Made by a program: the position numbers and the translations under genes
Notes under the pieces: model-generated
The model's input: the letters and a program-made list of their open reading frames with translations, nothing else
Told to the model about the DNA's origin: nothing
Database searches by the model: none
Source: Sphingobacteriales bacterium
GTDB lineage: Bacteria; Bacteroidota; Bacteroidia; Chitinophagales; Chitinophagaceae
Assembly: GCA_024642285.1 (NCBI GenBank)
Contig: JAHEBJ010000005.1
Location: 1-64,000, forward strand
DNA: 64,000 bases
Direction: 5' to 3'
In this document: one piece after another, positions 52,135 through 61,047 of the stretch
Layout: every line of letters starts with the position of its first letter
How positions within the stretch are numbered: the stretch's first letter is position 1

Positions 52135-52974
52135 TCAGAGGAACTGAACTACCCGATCTTTAACAGCTTTATCATGATATATTTTTCGATGACCGAGGCC
52201 TTTTGTAAGTATGAATTTTATATTGGCACGGTTGTCTCTCTGTACTTTTTCTGCATCGGTCCACGGCGTTATATCGTCATCTTCATCATGTATCCATAAC
52301 ACCGATGCGTTAATATTGTTCATCGCACGCCGTATGGAAAACCACTCGGTATTTTTTCCGCTCAATGCAACAACAATTTTTTCAAACTCGTTTCTCACTT
52401 CTGCGTTCTTTATTTTCAGCATGCTGAATGCACCATCAACTGCCGAAGTTGTTTCGGTGGCAGGAGCTATAAAAACAACCTTGGTGTTTTTATCATGTGG
52501 TAATTTTTCCAGAGCAAGGCTTAAGGCAATACCGCCGAATGAGTGAGCAATAAAACTATCAATGGGACCAAGTTCTTCAATTACTTTTTCAATCATGGCA
52601 CAATATTCAATGGCATTGGTGGTAATGCCTTCGCTATCGCCATGGGCAGGTGCATCAAAAGCCAGTATTTCATAACCTTCCTCAACAAGCAAAGTTGCAT
52701 AGTCTTCAAATTTATGGGCCGCCGATCCAAAGCCATGCAGGATCAATGCTTTTTTCGGCTGTGGATGATTCCAGCGGTAACCTGCTACTTTTTTATTGTT
52801 AAGGACGATCAATATTTCCTCGGTATTCTTTAGAGGCCCCTTTCGTACCGATTTCAAAAACGGTGTTCCAAAAACTTCAAAGGCTTTTTCGGCAGCTTTT
52901 TTTTTGGAAACCGCCGTTAAAACCTTAAACTTTGTCTGCACGTAGGTTATTGCTATTTTTTGTGATAGTTTCAT
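52135..52974 (-). CDS. Alpha/beta hydrolase
   Basis: A 279-residue hydrolase. The start is set at the ATG at 52974 (MKLSQKIAITYVQ); a TTG at 52989 falls inside the promoter element. The fold is visible: KKALILHGFGSAAHKFEDYA (oxyanion region), ILAFDAPAHGDSEG, the nucleophile elbow IAHSFGGIALSLAL with the serine, the acid in WIHDEDDDITPW and the histidine in KGLGHRKIYHD. It resembles cytoplasmic carboxylesterase-like lipases. It is divergent from the DUF2520 gene; substrate unknown. Confidence 0.85.
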   Translation of the reverse strand: MKLSQKIAITYVQTKFKVLTAVSKKKAAEKAFEVFGTPFLKSVRKGPLKNTEEILIVLNNKKVAGYRWNHPQPKKALILHGFGSAAHKFEDYATLLVEEGYEILAFDAPAHGDSEGITTNAIEYCAMIEKVIEELGPIDSFIAHSFGGIALSLALEKLPHDKNTKVVFIAPATETTSAVDGAFSMLKIKNAEVRNEFEKIVVALSGKNTEWFSIRRAMNNINASVLWIHDEDDDITPWTDAEKVQRDNRANIKFILTKGLGHRKIYHDKAVKDRVVQFL

Positions 52975-52986
52975 ATTAAATAAAGA

Positions 52987-52994
52987 CAAAGTTA
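52987..52994 (-). promoter_or_regulatory. Promoter -7 element TAACTTTG of the hydrolase gene
   Basis: The minus strand reads TAACTTTG, matching TAnnTTTG, 12 bases before the ATG at 52974. It overlaps the alternative TTG start, which supports the shorter gene. Confidence 0.45.
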
Positions 52995-52999
52995 AGTGT

Positions 53000-53755
53000 A
53001 TGAAAGTTGTAATTATAGGCTCGGGAAATGTGGCTACAGTTTTGGCCCGACTTTTTAAAAAGAAAAATCATGAGATTGTACAGGTTGTAAGCCGTGAGTT
53101 GGCACATGCCAAACTACTGGCTGATGAAATGGGGTGCTCTTTTACCGATAATGAGGGCGTAATAGATACTTCTGCCGAACTATATCTTGTTGCTGTAAGC
53201 GATAGTGCCCTGTATAGTCTGAACAATAGTGTTCACCTGGGAAAAAAACTGGTGTTGCATACAGCAGGCTCAGTGTCTAAAGATGTGTTAAAAGACATAT
53301 CGGTAAACTACGGTGTGTTGTATCCATTGCAAAGTTTGCGTAAAGAATTGGAACCCTTTGGCGATATCCCTTTTTTGATTGATGGAAATACTGAAGAAAC
53401 GCAAACTATTATTAAAGATTTTGCCAAAACATTTTCTGGTAATGTTTGCAAGTCATCTGACGAAGAAAGATTAAAATTACATGTTGCCGCTGTTGTGGTC
53501 AGCAATTTTACGAATCACCTTTATGCGATGGCCGAAGAATTTTGCAATAAAGAAAATATAGATTTTAAACTCCTGGTTCCATTGATTAAAGAAACAGCAC
53601 AGCGTACGTCTAATCAATCGCCGGCCAATATGCAGACCGGGCCGGCCGTTCGCAATGATGTATTTACTTTAGATAAGCACCTGCAACTTCTTGCGAATTA
53701 CCCTAAGCTTAAATATATATACCTGAAACTTACTGACAGTATTGTCAATTCTTAG
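53000..53755 (+). CDS. Rossmann-fold/DUF2520 oxidoreductase-like protein
   Basis: A 251-residue protein with an N-terminal NAD(P)-binding fold (MKVVIIGSGNVATVLARLFK, GxGNVA loop) and a C-terminal DUF2520 helical domain (HVAAVVVSNFTNHLYAMAEE; LIKETAQRTSNQSPANMQTG; RNDVFTLDKHL). This plan resembles F420-dependent NADP reductase or ketopantoate-reductase relatives. A dehydrogenase role is likely, but the substrate is unknown. In many Bacteroidota a kdsC gene lies close by; here kdsC lies 1.5 kb downstream. The gene is convergent with the GyrI-like gene with one base between the stops. Confidence 0.85.
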   Translation: MKVVIIGSGNVATVLARLFKKKNHEIVQVVSRELAHAKLLADEMGCSFTDNEGVIDTSAELYLVAVSDSALYSLNNSVHLGKKLVLHTAGSVSKDVLKDISVNYGVLYPLQSLRKELEPFGDIPFLIDGNTEETQTIIKDFAKTFSGNVCKSSDEERLKLHVAAVVVSNFTNHLYAMAEEFCNKENIDFKLLVPLIKETAQRTSNQSPANMQTGPAVRNDVFTLDKHLQLLANYPKLKYIYLKLTDSIVNS

Positions 53756-53756
53756 T

Positions 53757-54410
53757 TTACCTGATTGGGAAGATAATATCGGTTTGTATTTTATAAGGGT
53801 CAACCGGTTTGCCATTTTTATCAATCGGGTCAGTCATATAAATTTCATAAGGTGCGCCTGCAGCAACTTTCTTATTGTCCTTCATGTATTCTTTAATGGC
53901 GTCGTACCCCTGTGGTAATAATTCAAACGGGCCATAAAAATGAGCAATGATCGCTTTGCCTGCTGCCATCTCCCTCACCTGCACACCTGCCACGGTTTTA
54001 TTTCCTTTTTTATTTATCGGTATACCGGCTTCAAAAAAGTATGGAGCTTTTAGTTTACGGTACCAGGCCATAGGCGCTCCTGCTGTTTTCAGTTTGTTCT
54101 TATTGATGTATTCGACAAGCTTTCCACCATAGATATTACCCAGTTTAGGTCCGATACGTTCGAATGATGCTGCACTGTCCTTACAAAAAATAACAGTTCG
54201 TTTGGGAGCCAGGGAATCTACAATATTTACAATTGGCGGCCGCTGGTATTTGATTTCGGGTTCTTTCTTTTTTTCTTCCTGCTTTGCTTTGGTCTTTGTG
54301 CTGTCCTTAGCTGATTTGTCAGCATCACTACTATCCTTGTCATTACATGATACCGTTAAGAATACCCAAGCAAAGAAAACAGCATTAAACAGAATCGATT
54401 TTATTGTCAT
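53757..54410 (-). CDS. Lipoprotein with GyrI-like effector-binding domain
   Basis: A 217-residue lipoprotein (signal MTIKSILFNAVFFAWVFLTVSC, lipobox TVSC). A lysine-rich, low-complexity linker (DKSAKDSTKTKAKQEEKKKE) leads into a GyrI/SOUL-type domain at about 65-217 (VREMAAGKAIIAHFYGPFEL; AAGAPYEIYMTDPIDKNGKP; IQTDIIFPI). Such domains bind small amphipathic ligands in AraC-type regulators; here the domain is tethered outside the cytoplasm, so a periplasmic binding role is likely. No paired regulator is present. Confidence 0.72.
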   Translation of the reverse strand: MTIKSILFNAVFFAWVFLTVSCNDKDSSDADKSAKDSTKTKAKQEEKKKEPEIKYQRPPIVNIVDSLAPKRTVIFCKDSAASFERIGPKLGNIYGGKLVEYINKNKLKTAGAPMAWYRKLKAPYFFEAGIPINKKGNKTVAGVQVREMAAGKAIIAHFYGPFELLPQGYDAIKEYMKDNKKVAAGAPYEIYMTDPIDKNGKPVDPYKIQTDIIFPIR

Positions 54411-54522
54411 GATTGTCTGATCAGAGGTGACGATTGAAGATGAAAAATAATAAATGATTTCTATATGGCAAACAGAAAAAACGGACAGGTAACTTATATT
54501 TTCCTTATTTGATAAATATAAT

Positions 54523-54530
54523 TAGGTTTG
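54523..54530 (+). promoter_or_regulatory. Promoter -7 element TAGGTTTG upstream of the ferredoxin gene
   Basis: TAGGTTTG matches TAnnTTTG and ends 20 bases before the ATG at 54551. It lies inside the longer open frame and so supports the downstream start. Confidence 0.45.
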
Positions 54531-54550
54531 CAACCCGAAATTTGCGGTAT

Positions 54551-54886
54551 ATGTATAATGTAACATTTAAGTTTGAACAGAAAGGCCTTGAACCCATCAC
54601 TTTGTCTGGAATAGAATCCGACCAGTCGATTTTAGAAGTAGCTTTAAAGAATGATATTGAATTACACCATAATTGCGGCGGGGTTTGTGCCTGCAGCACC
54701 TGTCATGTTTACGTAGAACAGGGTGAAGATTTTATTGAAGAACTTACCGACAAGGAAGAAGATTTTATTGACCGGGCAGTGAACCCAAGATTAATTTCAA
54801 GATTAGGCTGCCAATGTGTTTTACAGGATGGAGATGGTGATATTACCGTTACTTTGCCCGACCAGACACAGTTTTTAGGAGAATAA
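54551..54886 (+). CDS. fdx: Adrenodoxin-type [2Fe-2S] ferredoxin
   Basis: A 111-residue electron carrier, with the start at the ATG at 54551 (MYNVTFKFEQKGLEP); the frame extends 14 codons upstream but includes the promoter. Cluster ligands follow the CX5CX2C pattern in NCGGVCACSTCHVYV, with the fourth cysteine in GCQCVLQDG; extra cysteines flank them. The acidic EDFIEELTDKEEDFID is typical of ISC-type ferredoxins. The next gene on the strand is iscX, so this ferredoxin probably supplies electrons for iron-sulfur cluster assembly. A hairpin-forming repeat region separates the two genes. Confidence 0.9.
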   Translation: MYNVTFKFEQKGLEPITLSGIESDQSILEVALKNDIELHHNCGGVCACSTCHVYVEQGEDFIEELTDKEEDFIDRAVNPRLISRLGCQCVLQDGDGDITVTLPDQTQFLGE

Positions 54887-54890
54887 GTGG

Positions 54891-55016
54891 TAATTAGCTA
54901 ATCAGCAATTATGCTGATGTGCTAATGTGTTCAAGTTGCCGGACAGCTTTAATAAACAGAAAAGTTTAAAATTTAGGAATTAGCAAATTAGCTGATCATC
55001 ACATTATCAAATTGAC
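54891..55016. repeat. ATTAGC-type repeat region with a 12-base-pair hairpin
   Basis: Bases 54894-54925 can fold into TTAGC, then ATCAGCA, pairing with TGCTGAT and GCTAA around the loop ATTA, with a two-base internal loop. The rest of the region (54976-55016) repeats related words such as AATTAGCAAATTAGCTGATC. No T run follows the hairpin, so it is not a classic terminator. It sits between the ferredoxin and iscX genes. Confidence 0.6.
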
Positions 55017-55021
55017 TGAAT

Positions 55022-55258
55022 ATGACTTTTGAGCCGCCCATAAACTGGAGAGATTACGAAGATATAGCGATGAAGCTCCACGAACGCTTTGGCGATGAGT
55101 TTGGCGAAAGCAAGATCTACCGCATTCGTTTTACCGACCTGCACAAGTGGGTAATGGAAATTCCGGGTTTTGAAGGAAAGGCCGAAGATAGTAACGAAGG
55201 GCATCTTGAGATGATACAAAGCAGTTGGGTGTATGAATGGAGAGATAATCAAAAATAG
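55022..55258 (+). CDS. iscX: Iron-sulfur assembly protein IscX
   Basis: A 78-residue acidic protein that matches IscX (YfhJ), an adaptor that binds the IscS desulfurase and modulates iron-sulfur cluster formation. Recognisable pieces are INWRDYEDIAMKLHERFGDE, the central FTDLHKWVMEIPGFEG and the C-terminal EMIQSSWVYEWRDN. The family length is about 65-80 residues. It lies downstream of the ferredoxin gene, as in Isc operons, but iscS, iscU and the chaperones are not in the window. The next gene is kdsC after 23 bases. Confidence 0.9.
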   Translation: MTFEPPINWRDYEDIAMKLHERFGDEFGESKIYRIRFTDLHKWVMEIPGFEGKAEDSNEGHLEMIQSSWVYEWRDNQK

Positions 55259-55281
55259 TTACCTGTTAACCGTTAACCGCC

Positions 55282-55803
55282 ATGAACGTCCTCGAAAAAT
55301 TTAAGTCCATAAAAACATTTGTTTTTGACGTTGACGGTGTGCTCACCGATGGAACTTTATTGATCTTAGAAGACGGGCAGATGGCGAGGCGGATGAATAT
55401 TAAAGATGGCTATGCTGTTCAACTGGCGATTAAAAAAGGGTATAGGGTGGTAATTATTTCGGGCGGAACATCTGAAGCCGTTAAGGAAAGATTGAGTCGT
55501 CTTGGCGTTAAAGATTGTTTTGTAAAAATTGATGATAAAAAAGCGAAGTTGATGGAGTACGTCAGCGAACATCAACTCGTTTGGGATGAAATTCTTTTTA
55601 TGGGTGATGATATACCCGACTATGTTCCGATGCAGCTTACCGGATTACCATGTTGCCCTGCAGATGCAGTTGCGGAAATAAAACAGATATCACATTATAT
55701 TTCTCCGGTTATTGGTGGTAGTGGTTGCGCCAGAGATGTTATTGAAAAAGTACTCAAGCTTAACGGTCATTGGGATCTGGATACTACGGTTGCGGCCAAG
55801 TAA
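55282..55803 (+). CDS. kdsC: 3-deoxy-D-manno-octulosonate 8-phosphate phosphatase, HAD family
   Basis: KdsC removes phosphate from KDO 8-phosphate to give KDO for lipopolysaccharide. The 173-residue protein has the HAD signature FVFDVDGVLTDGTL with both catalytic aspartates, the second motif VVIISGGTSEAVKERL, a lysine in FVKIDDKKAKLMEY and the metal-binding FMGDDIPDYVPM. It matches the tetrameric C0 type with no cap domain. It lies in a same-strand run with the UbiA and Maf genes (48 and 15 base gaps). No other KDO pathway genes are here. Confidence 0.92.
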   Translation: MNVLEKFKSIKTFVFDVDGVLTDGTLLILEDGQMARRMNIKDGYAVQLAIKKGYRVVIISGGTSEAVKERLSRLGVKDCFVKIDDKKAKLMEYVSEHQLVWDEILFMGDDIPDYVPMQLTGLPCCPADAVAEIKQISHYISPVIGGSGCARDVIEKVLKLNGHWDLDTTVAAK

Positions 55804-55851
55804 TTGAAATAGTTACATTTTCAATGCTTATTTTCGCTGCATAATTTTTTC

Positions 55852-56799
55852 ATGAAATTAATTATTGCTTTTTTACGATTAGTACGCTGGCCCAACCTGC
55901 TTATTATTGCTTTAACGCAGGTGCTGTTCTATTTCAGCCTGGTACAGCCATTGTACCGAAAAGGAATTTACAGCCATTTTGAAGTCTTACATTTTATTTT
56001 ACTCATCGTGGCATCGGTTTTAATTGCTGCTGCCGGTTATATCATCAACGATTATTTCGATCTGAATATTGACCAGGTAAACAAACCTGAACGAACCATT
56101 ATTGATAAACGCATCAAAAGGAGATGGGCTATTATAATGCACCTGCTCTTTTCTTTTACAGGAATTGTTATTTGCTTTTATATTGATTTTAATTCGGCAA
56201 TATTCTGGCTGGGTATTTCAAATTTAATTTGTGTATTCCTGTTGTTTGGTTATTCCATCAGCCTCAAAAAAAAATTGCTTTGGGGAAATATTCTTATCTC
56301 GGCGTTAACGGCATGGGTAGTCATCGTAAGTTTTCTTTGTTATTTTAATAGTTTCTATTGCAGCAGTTGCGATAGAGATTTTCTTGAGTTATACAACAAC
56401 CGCTTTATACGCATCTCATTTTTATATGCAGGCTTTGCCTTTGTTATTTCGTTGATAAGGGAAGTAGTAAAAGATATGGAAGATATGGATGGCGATGCCC
56501 GATATGGTTGCAAAACCATGCCTATTGCCTGGGGAATACCCGCCAGCAAAGTATTTGTAGCAGTATGGCTGGTAGTTTTAATTGGCATGATAAGTATTGT
56601 GCAGGTTTATGTATTGCAGTTTAGATGGGTGTGGAGTGCAGTTTACAGTATTACGCTGATCATTTTGCCTTTGATATGGTTGCTGCGAAATCTCTTTCTG
56701 GCACAGTCGGCAAAAGATTACCACCGTTTAAGTACGGTCATTAAGTTGGTAATGCTTACCGGGCTATTGTCGATGATCTTTTTTAAAATCTATTCATAG
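55852..56799 (+). CDS. UbiA-family prenyltransferase
   Basis: A 315-residue membrane enzyme with about eight hydrophobic segments. Both aspartate-rich motifs for prenyl diphosphate and magnesium are present: NDYFDLNIDQVNKPERTI (about 66-83) and DMEDMDGDARYGCKTM (about 204-219). Family members transfer isoprenoid chains to aromatic or glycerol acceptors (menaquinone, heme, archaeal-type lipids). The acceptor cannot be fixed from sequence; the closest memory match in this phylum is annotated as geranylgeranylglycerol-phosphate geranylgeranyltransferase. No menaquinone genes flank it. Maf starts 15 bases after its stop. Confidence 0.88.
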   Translation: MKLIIAFLRLVRWPNLLIIALTQVLFYFSLVQPLYRKGIYSHFEVLHFILLIVASVLIAAAGYIINDYFDLNIDQVNKPERTIIDKRIKRRWAIIMHLLFSFTGIVICFYIDFNSAIFWLGISNLICVFLLFGYSISLKKKLLWGNILISALTAWVVIVSFLCYFNSFYCSSCDRDFLELYNNRFIRISFLYAGFAFVISLIREVVKDMEDMDGDARYGCKTMPIAWGIPASKVFVAVWLVVLIGMISIVQVYVLQFRWVWSAVYSITLIILPLIWLLRNLFLAQSAKDYHRLSTVIKLVMLTGLLSMIFFKIYS

Positions 56800-56814
56800 A
56801 ATCTTTCTTCTGCC

Positions 56815-57387
56815 ATGCAAAAAATAATTTTAGCTTCTCAGTCGCCGCGGCGAAAGCAATTGCTTGAATGGGCCGAAATTCCCTTTGAAGTTATCGTTAA
56901 TGAAACAGATGAATCCTTCCCCGCCGATCTGTCCACTGCAGAAACCGCGATTCATATCGCCAGGAACAAAGCACTTGCAATAAAAGAATCCAATCAAATT
57001 AATATTCCGGTACTGGCAGCTGATACAATTGTAGTTCTGCATAGTAAAATCATTGGGAAACCTGCAGACAGGCAGGATGCCATCAATATTTTATTATCCT
57101 TGTCGGGTCAGCAGCATCATGTTATAACAGGTGTTGTGATTTTGCACGGTAGCGAAGAGATAGCTTTTACCGAGATCACCGAAGTGCAATTTCACGAGCT
57201 CACAATTGCACAGATTGAATTTTATGTAGACAATTACAAACCTTACGACAAAGCCGGAGCATATGCCATCCAGGAATGGATAGGTGTTGTAGGCATCAAA
57301 TGGGTGAACGGTGATTTTTACAATGTTATGGGATTACCAGTTAGCCGGGTGGTGCAGGCGTTGAATGGGTTGAAGGTTAAAAGTTAA
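56815..57387 (+). CDS. maf: Maf-family nucleoside triphosphate pyrophosphatase
   Basis: A 190-residue house-cleaning enzyme that hydrolyses non-canonical or excess nucleoside triphosphates to monophosphates; Maf was first linked to septum formation. Signatures are LASQSPRRKQLLEWAEIPFE at the N-terminus, NETDESFP, LAADTIVVLHSKIIGKPADR and KPYDKAGAYAIQEW. The length is standard. It lies in the kdsC-ubiA-maf run. The RQD segment of the last motif suggests the dTTP/UTP branch, but this is not certain. Confidence 0.92.
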   Translation: MQKIILASQSPRRKQLLEWAEIPFEVIVNETDESFPADLSTAETAIHIARNKALAIKESNQINIPVLAADTIVVLHSKIIGKPADRQDAINILLSLSGQQHHVITGVVILHGSEEIAFTEITEVQFHELTIAQIEFYVDNYKPYDKAGAYAIQEWIGVVGIKWVNGDFYNVMGLPVSRVVQALNGLKVKS

Positions 57388-57454
57388 GGGGTAAGAGTTT
57401 AGGGTTGCAAATTTGGTTTTTGCTCAATAACTTTAATCCTTTAAACGGTTCCTT

Positions 57455-58714
57455 ATGACCGAGCGACTGCTGCAATACATCTGGCAATTTCAATATTACA
57501 ATCCTGCCGATCTGAAAACTGAAGAAGGCGAGATATTACAGATTATTCACCCCGGCACAATCAATACCGATCAGGGACCCGATTTCTTTGATGCAAAAAT
57601 TAAGATCGGTAAAACCATCTGGGCAGGCAATATAGAACTGCACATCAATTCATCTGATTGGGATAATCATAAACACAGTAGCGATAAAAACTATAAGAAT
57701 GTGATCCTGCATGTTGTTTGGCAACAGGATAAAAAATTGAATCTTCCATTCTCCACGTTTGTGTTGCATGACAAAGTACCCAAACTTTTATTGAGCAGAT
57801 ATGACGAATTAATGAAGGCGGAAAGCTTTATCCCCTGCGAAAAAAATCTCCATACGGTGAATCTGCTGACCTGGCAAAACTGGAAGGAAAGAGTGTTAGT
57901 AGAAAGACTTCAGGCGAAAACTTCCATTGTATTAGATCATCTTTCCAACACCAACAATCATTGGGAAGAAACATTCTGGTGGTTGCTGGCAAAAAACTTT
58001 GGCGTTAAAGTAAACAGTGATGCATTTGAAAAAATTGCACAATCCATTTCTATAAATGTACTGGCCAAACATAAAGAACAGATCCATCAAACCGAAGCTT
58101 TGTTATTAGGGCAGGCAGGTTTATTAGAGGGAGACTTTAGCGAAGACTATCCAAAACTGCTGCAACGTGAATACCGTTTCCTGCAAAAGAAATACGGTCT
58201 TAAAAAAATTGAAGCTTCTCTTGTTTTTTTGAGAATGAGGCCGTCAAACTTTCCAACAATCCGGCTGGCACAATTAGCTATGCTGGTACATAAGAGTTTG
58301 CATTTGTTTTCAAAAATTAAGGAAAGCAAAAGTGTAAAAAGTATTAAAGAATTACTTGCCGTTACGGCAAACGACTACTGGCATTATCATTATATGCTTG
58401 ATGAAGCCTCAAAATTAAAGAAGAAAAAACTTGGTGAACAGATGATCAATAATATTCTCATTAACACTGTTGTGCCTGTTTTATTTGCATACGGACATTA
58501 TCATGATGAACAATCATATAAAGAGAAAGCTTTGTTGTGGCTGGAACAGATTGCTGCTGAAAACAACAGCATCACCAAAGGTTTCACTTACTTACATGTC
58601 GTAAATAAAAACGCATTTGATTCGCAGGCTTTGATTCAGCTTAAAAATGAATACTGTAATAAAAAGCGCTGTCTTGATTGCGGTGTAGGAAATAAGTTGA
58701 TAAAAACCGGCTAG
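57455..58714 (+). CDS. DUF2851 family protein
   Basis: A 419-residue cytoplasmic protein of the DUF2851 family, typical of Bacteroidota and of unknown function. The conserved start is LLQYIWQFQYYNPADLKTEE. It is followed by INTDQGPDFFDAKIKIGKTI and WAGNIELHINSSDWDNHKHS, a region that in outline resembles a restriction-endonuclease-type core (QGPDFxDA, then a strand with ExH). The rest is helical (RERLQ-type segment; VLRMRPSNFPTIRLAQ-like FLRMRPSNFPTIRLAQLAML) and ends in a cysteine cluster (CNKKRCLDCGVGN) that might bind a metal. Its stop overlaps that of the convergent OsmC gene by four bases. Confidence 0.82.
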   Translation: MTERLLQYIWQFQYYNPADLKTEEGEILQIIHPGTINTDQGPDFFDAKIKIGKTIWAGNIELHINSSDWDNHKHSSDKNYKNVILHVVWQQDKKLNLPFSTFVLHDKVPKLLLSRYDELMKAESFIPCEKNLHTVNLLTWQNWKERVLVERLQAKTSIVLDHLSNTNNHWEETFWWLLAKNFGVKVNSDAFEKIAQSISINVLAKHKEQIHQTEALLLGQAGLLEGDFSEDYPKLLQREYRFLQKKYGLKKIEASLVFLRMRPSNFPTIRLAQLAMLVHKSLHLFSKIKESKSVKSIKELLAVTANDYWHYHYMLDEASKLKKKKLGEQMINNILINTVVPVLFAYGHYHDEQSYKEKALLWLEQIAAENNSITKGFTYLHVVNKNAFDSQALIQLKNEYCNKKRCLDCGVGNKLIKTG

Positions 58715-59124
58715 TTGGTCTGCCAGTGATATTCAATATTTACATTTAAATCAGGATGCAAACTTTTTGCTACCGGGCAATTGTCCCCAATCCGTTGTAA
58801 AATAGTTCGTTCTTTTTCTTGCAGGTTTAATGAGCCGGGGAAATTCAGAACAACGTCAATTCTTGCTATACGTCTTGGATCGCTGATCATGTGTTTGGTT
58901 ACGGCGATGGATGTGCCCGCCAATTCAATTCCCATATCACCCGCTTTTAGTGCCATGGTGGTAACAACACAGGTTGCCAACGCCACGCATACGGTATCAG
59001 TAGGACTAAACCTTTCGCCTTTACCTCTGTTATCTGTTGGTGCATCGGTCTCAATTACAGTACCACTTTGGTTGTGGGTACATTCGCAGCGTAAATGGCC
59101 TTTATAAACTATTGAAACAGTCAT
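58711..59124 (-). CDS. OsmC-family peroxiredoxin-like protein
   Basis: A 137-residue protein of the OsmC/Ohr fold, which reduces organic hydroperoxides through a cysteine pair. Both cysteines are present: VCVALATCVVTTMALKAGDM (about residue 52) and IGDNCPVAKSLHPD (about residue 117). The first also has a second cysteine six residues earlier. The length fits the family. It may protect against lipid peroxides, although many OsmC-like proteins lack tested activity. It is convergent with the DUF2851 gene. Confidence 0.85.
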   Translation of the reverse strand: MTVSIVYKGHLRCECTHNQSGTVIETDAPTDNRGKGERFSPTDTVCVALATCVVTTMALKAGDMGIELAGTSIAVTKHMISDPRRIARIDVVLNFPGSLNLQEKERTILQRIGDNCPVAKSLHPDLNVNIEYHWQTN

Positions 59125-59220
59125 TTGTTAAAATTTTAAATATTTAAGGTTTTATCTTTCAAAATGCAGCGGTTCTATATGCAAATGTATCATCTTTAAA
59201 GAGTAGAACTTTTTTTTTCA

Positions 59221-59228
59221 TAATTTTG
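59221..59228 (+). promoter_or_regulatory. Promoter -7 element TAATTTTG upstream of the 59246 gene
   Basis: TAATTTTG matches TAnnTTTG and ends 17 bases before the ATG at 59246, in the region divergent from the OsmC gene. Confidence 0.45.
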
Positions 59229-59245
59229 GCCGGTAAACGATTTAC

Positions 59246-60046
59246 ATGAAGACATTAATGATTTTAATAGCTGCGGTATCTATTGGTTTTTCTACGCAGG
59301 CACAGGAGCCGAAAAAATCCAGCAAACAACTCAAGAAAGAGCAGAAGCGGGCTAAGATTAATGCTATGATAAGGGCAGAAGAGGAAGGTGTTATTGCTTA
59401 CCACAAACATTATGCATTTGGTTTTAAATTAAACAATGACGGGTATGGTATTTCCTTTGAGAAAGGATATGCCAAGTCGGTTAAGAGTGCCACTGTTTTT
59501 CAGATTGAAATTACCGAGCGTAAACACCAGAAAGAGGAAAAACAAAGCAATCCTTTTGTTCAATCTACGCCGGTTATTTATGGTAAGATCAATTTTTTCT
59601 ACCCGGTTAAATTGGGGGTGCAGAAGCAATTTTTACTTGCCAATAAGAGCAATAAAAATGGAGTGAGCATAACAGCCAACCTTGGAGGAGGAATAAGTTT
59701 GGGTTTTTTGAGAGCTTATGAAATGGAGGTAGATGATCCTGTTGAAGGACGCAGATTTATCAGGTATGATTCGCCAGACAGTTTAATTTTTGCTGATCCT
59801 ACCGGGCTGAATCCTTCGGGACCAGGTTTGGGAAGAGGATGGAACAATTTAAAATTAACTCCCGGCCTGTACCTGAAACCTGCAGTAAGATTTGATTACG
59901 GCAGATACAATGATCTGTTGACCGCCATTGAAGTAGGGGTAACCGCCGAATTTTATACAAAGAAGATTCCACAGATGGTCTATAATAAAGAAAAACAATT
60001 ATTCTTTGGTGCTTATTTTGCATTGCTGTTTGGAAAAAGAAAATAA
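59246..60046 (+). CDS. Exported protein of unknown function, probably outer-membrane beta-barrel
   Basis: A 266-residue protein with a signal peptide ([20 protein letters not shown]) and a lysine-rich segment after it ([17 protein letters not shown]). The remainder alternates short amphipathic strands with turns ([60 protein letters not shown]) and ends in a basic GKRK. This composition fits a small outer-membrane barrel or a surface-attached beta protein. I do not recognise the family. lipA starts 34 bases downstream on the same strand and may share the transcript. Confidence 0.7.
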   Translation: MKTLMILIAAVSIGFSTQAQEPKKSSKQLKKEQKRAKINAMIRAEEEGVIAYHKHYAFGFKLNNDGYGISFEKGYAKSVKSATVFQIEITERKHQKEEKQSNPFVQSTPVIYGKINFFYPVKLGVQKQFLLANKSNKNGVSITANLGGGISLGFLRAYEMEVDDPVEGRRFIRYDSPDSLIFADPTGLNPSGPGLGRGWNNLKLTPGLYLKPAVRFDYGRYNDLLTAIEVGVTAEFYTKKIPQMVYNKEKQLFFGAYFALLFGKRK

Positions 60047-60080
60047 GCAAAGCATTTGGTACAAATTTGAATTTCATTAC

Positions 60081-60998
60081 ATGATAGAATTACCCGTTAT
60101 TGACGGAATAATAGAACAAAAGCCTAAGAAGCCTGATTGGCTGCGGGTTAAGCTTCCCATAGGAGAGGAATACCGCCATGTGCGTAAACTTGTTGACACA
60201 CATAAACTGCATACCATCTGCGAAAGCGGTAATTGTCCTAACATGGGTGAGTGCTGGGGCGAAGGCACGGCAACTTTTATGATACTTGGTAATATTTGTA
60301 CCCGCAGTTGTGGTTTTTGCAATGTTGCAACCGGCCGTCCTTTGGAAGTTGACTGGGATGAACCGCAACGTGTGGCCGAAGCCATTAATCTGATGAAAGT
60401 TAAGCATGCGGTAATCACTTCGGTCGACAGGGATGAAATTAAGGATGGCGGTTCCATTATCTGGCACAATACGATTAAAGCAATTAAAGCCCTTAATCCT
60501 GCAACTACCTTAGAAACTTTGATTCCCGATTTTAAGGCAGAAAAAGAAAACATACAACGTGTTATTGATGCTGCACCCGAAGTGGTGAGCCATAATATTG
60601 AAACTACTGAGCGCCTTACCCGGCAGGTGCGTATTCAGGCGAAATACTGGAGAAGTATGGAAACCCTTAAGATTCTGCATGAAGGTGGCATGCGTACCAA
60701 GAGCGGCATCATGTTGGGACTTGGAGAGGAGAAGGAAGAAGTAATTCAAACAATGAAGGATCTGAAAGCAAACGGAGTTGATGTAGTAACGATAGGTCAA
60801 TACCTTCAGCCAACTAAAAAACATTTGCCTGTTGCACGTTTCGTTCATCCTGATGAATTTGCTGAGTTTAGAGAGATTGGATATGAGCTGGGTTTGGATT
60901 ATGTAGAAAGCGGACCGCTTGTGCGTTCATCTTACCATAGTGAAAAACACGTGATACCAGGCTATGGCAGAAAAAAATGGTTGTCAGAAAAAGATTAG
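60081..60998 (+). CDS. lipA: Lipoyl synthase
   Basis: LipA is a radical-SAM enzyme that inserts two sulfur atoms into protein-bound octanoyl groups to form lipoyl cofactors for the 2-oxoacid dehydrogenases. It has 305 residues from the ATG at 60081; the longer frame reaches back into the previous gene. The two cluster sites are [12 protein letters not shown] (auxiliary cluster) and CTRSCGFC (CX3CX2C, radical SAM). The C-terminal serine ligand is in VRSSYHS. Other blocks: [13 protein letters not shown] and [15 protein letters not shown]. lipB is not in the window. Confidence 0.96.
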   Translation: MIELPVIDGIIEQKPKKPDWLRVKLPIGEEYRHVRKLVDTHKLHTICESGNCPNMGECWGEGTATFMILGNICTRSCGFCNVATGRPLEVDWDEPQRVAEAINLMKVKHAVITSVDRDEIKDGGSIIWHNTIKAIKALNPATTLETLIPDFKAEKENIQRVIDAAPEVVSHNIETTERLTRQVRIQAKYWRSMETLKILHEGGMRTKSGIMLGLGEEKEEVIQTMKDLKANGVDVVTIGQYLQPTKKHLPVARFVHPDEFAEFREIGYELGLDYVESGPLVRSSYHSEKHVIPGYGRKKWLSEKD

Positions 60999-61047
60999 TG
61001 CTTCATTCTTCACAGGCCAAATGTTTGAAAACTTAAAACTCATATAA

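Noticed and set aside
60077-60553. 158-codon open frame opposite lipA
   Set aside because: Antisense to a complete, highly conserved lipA; no independent support.
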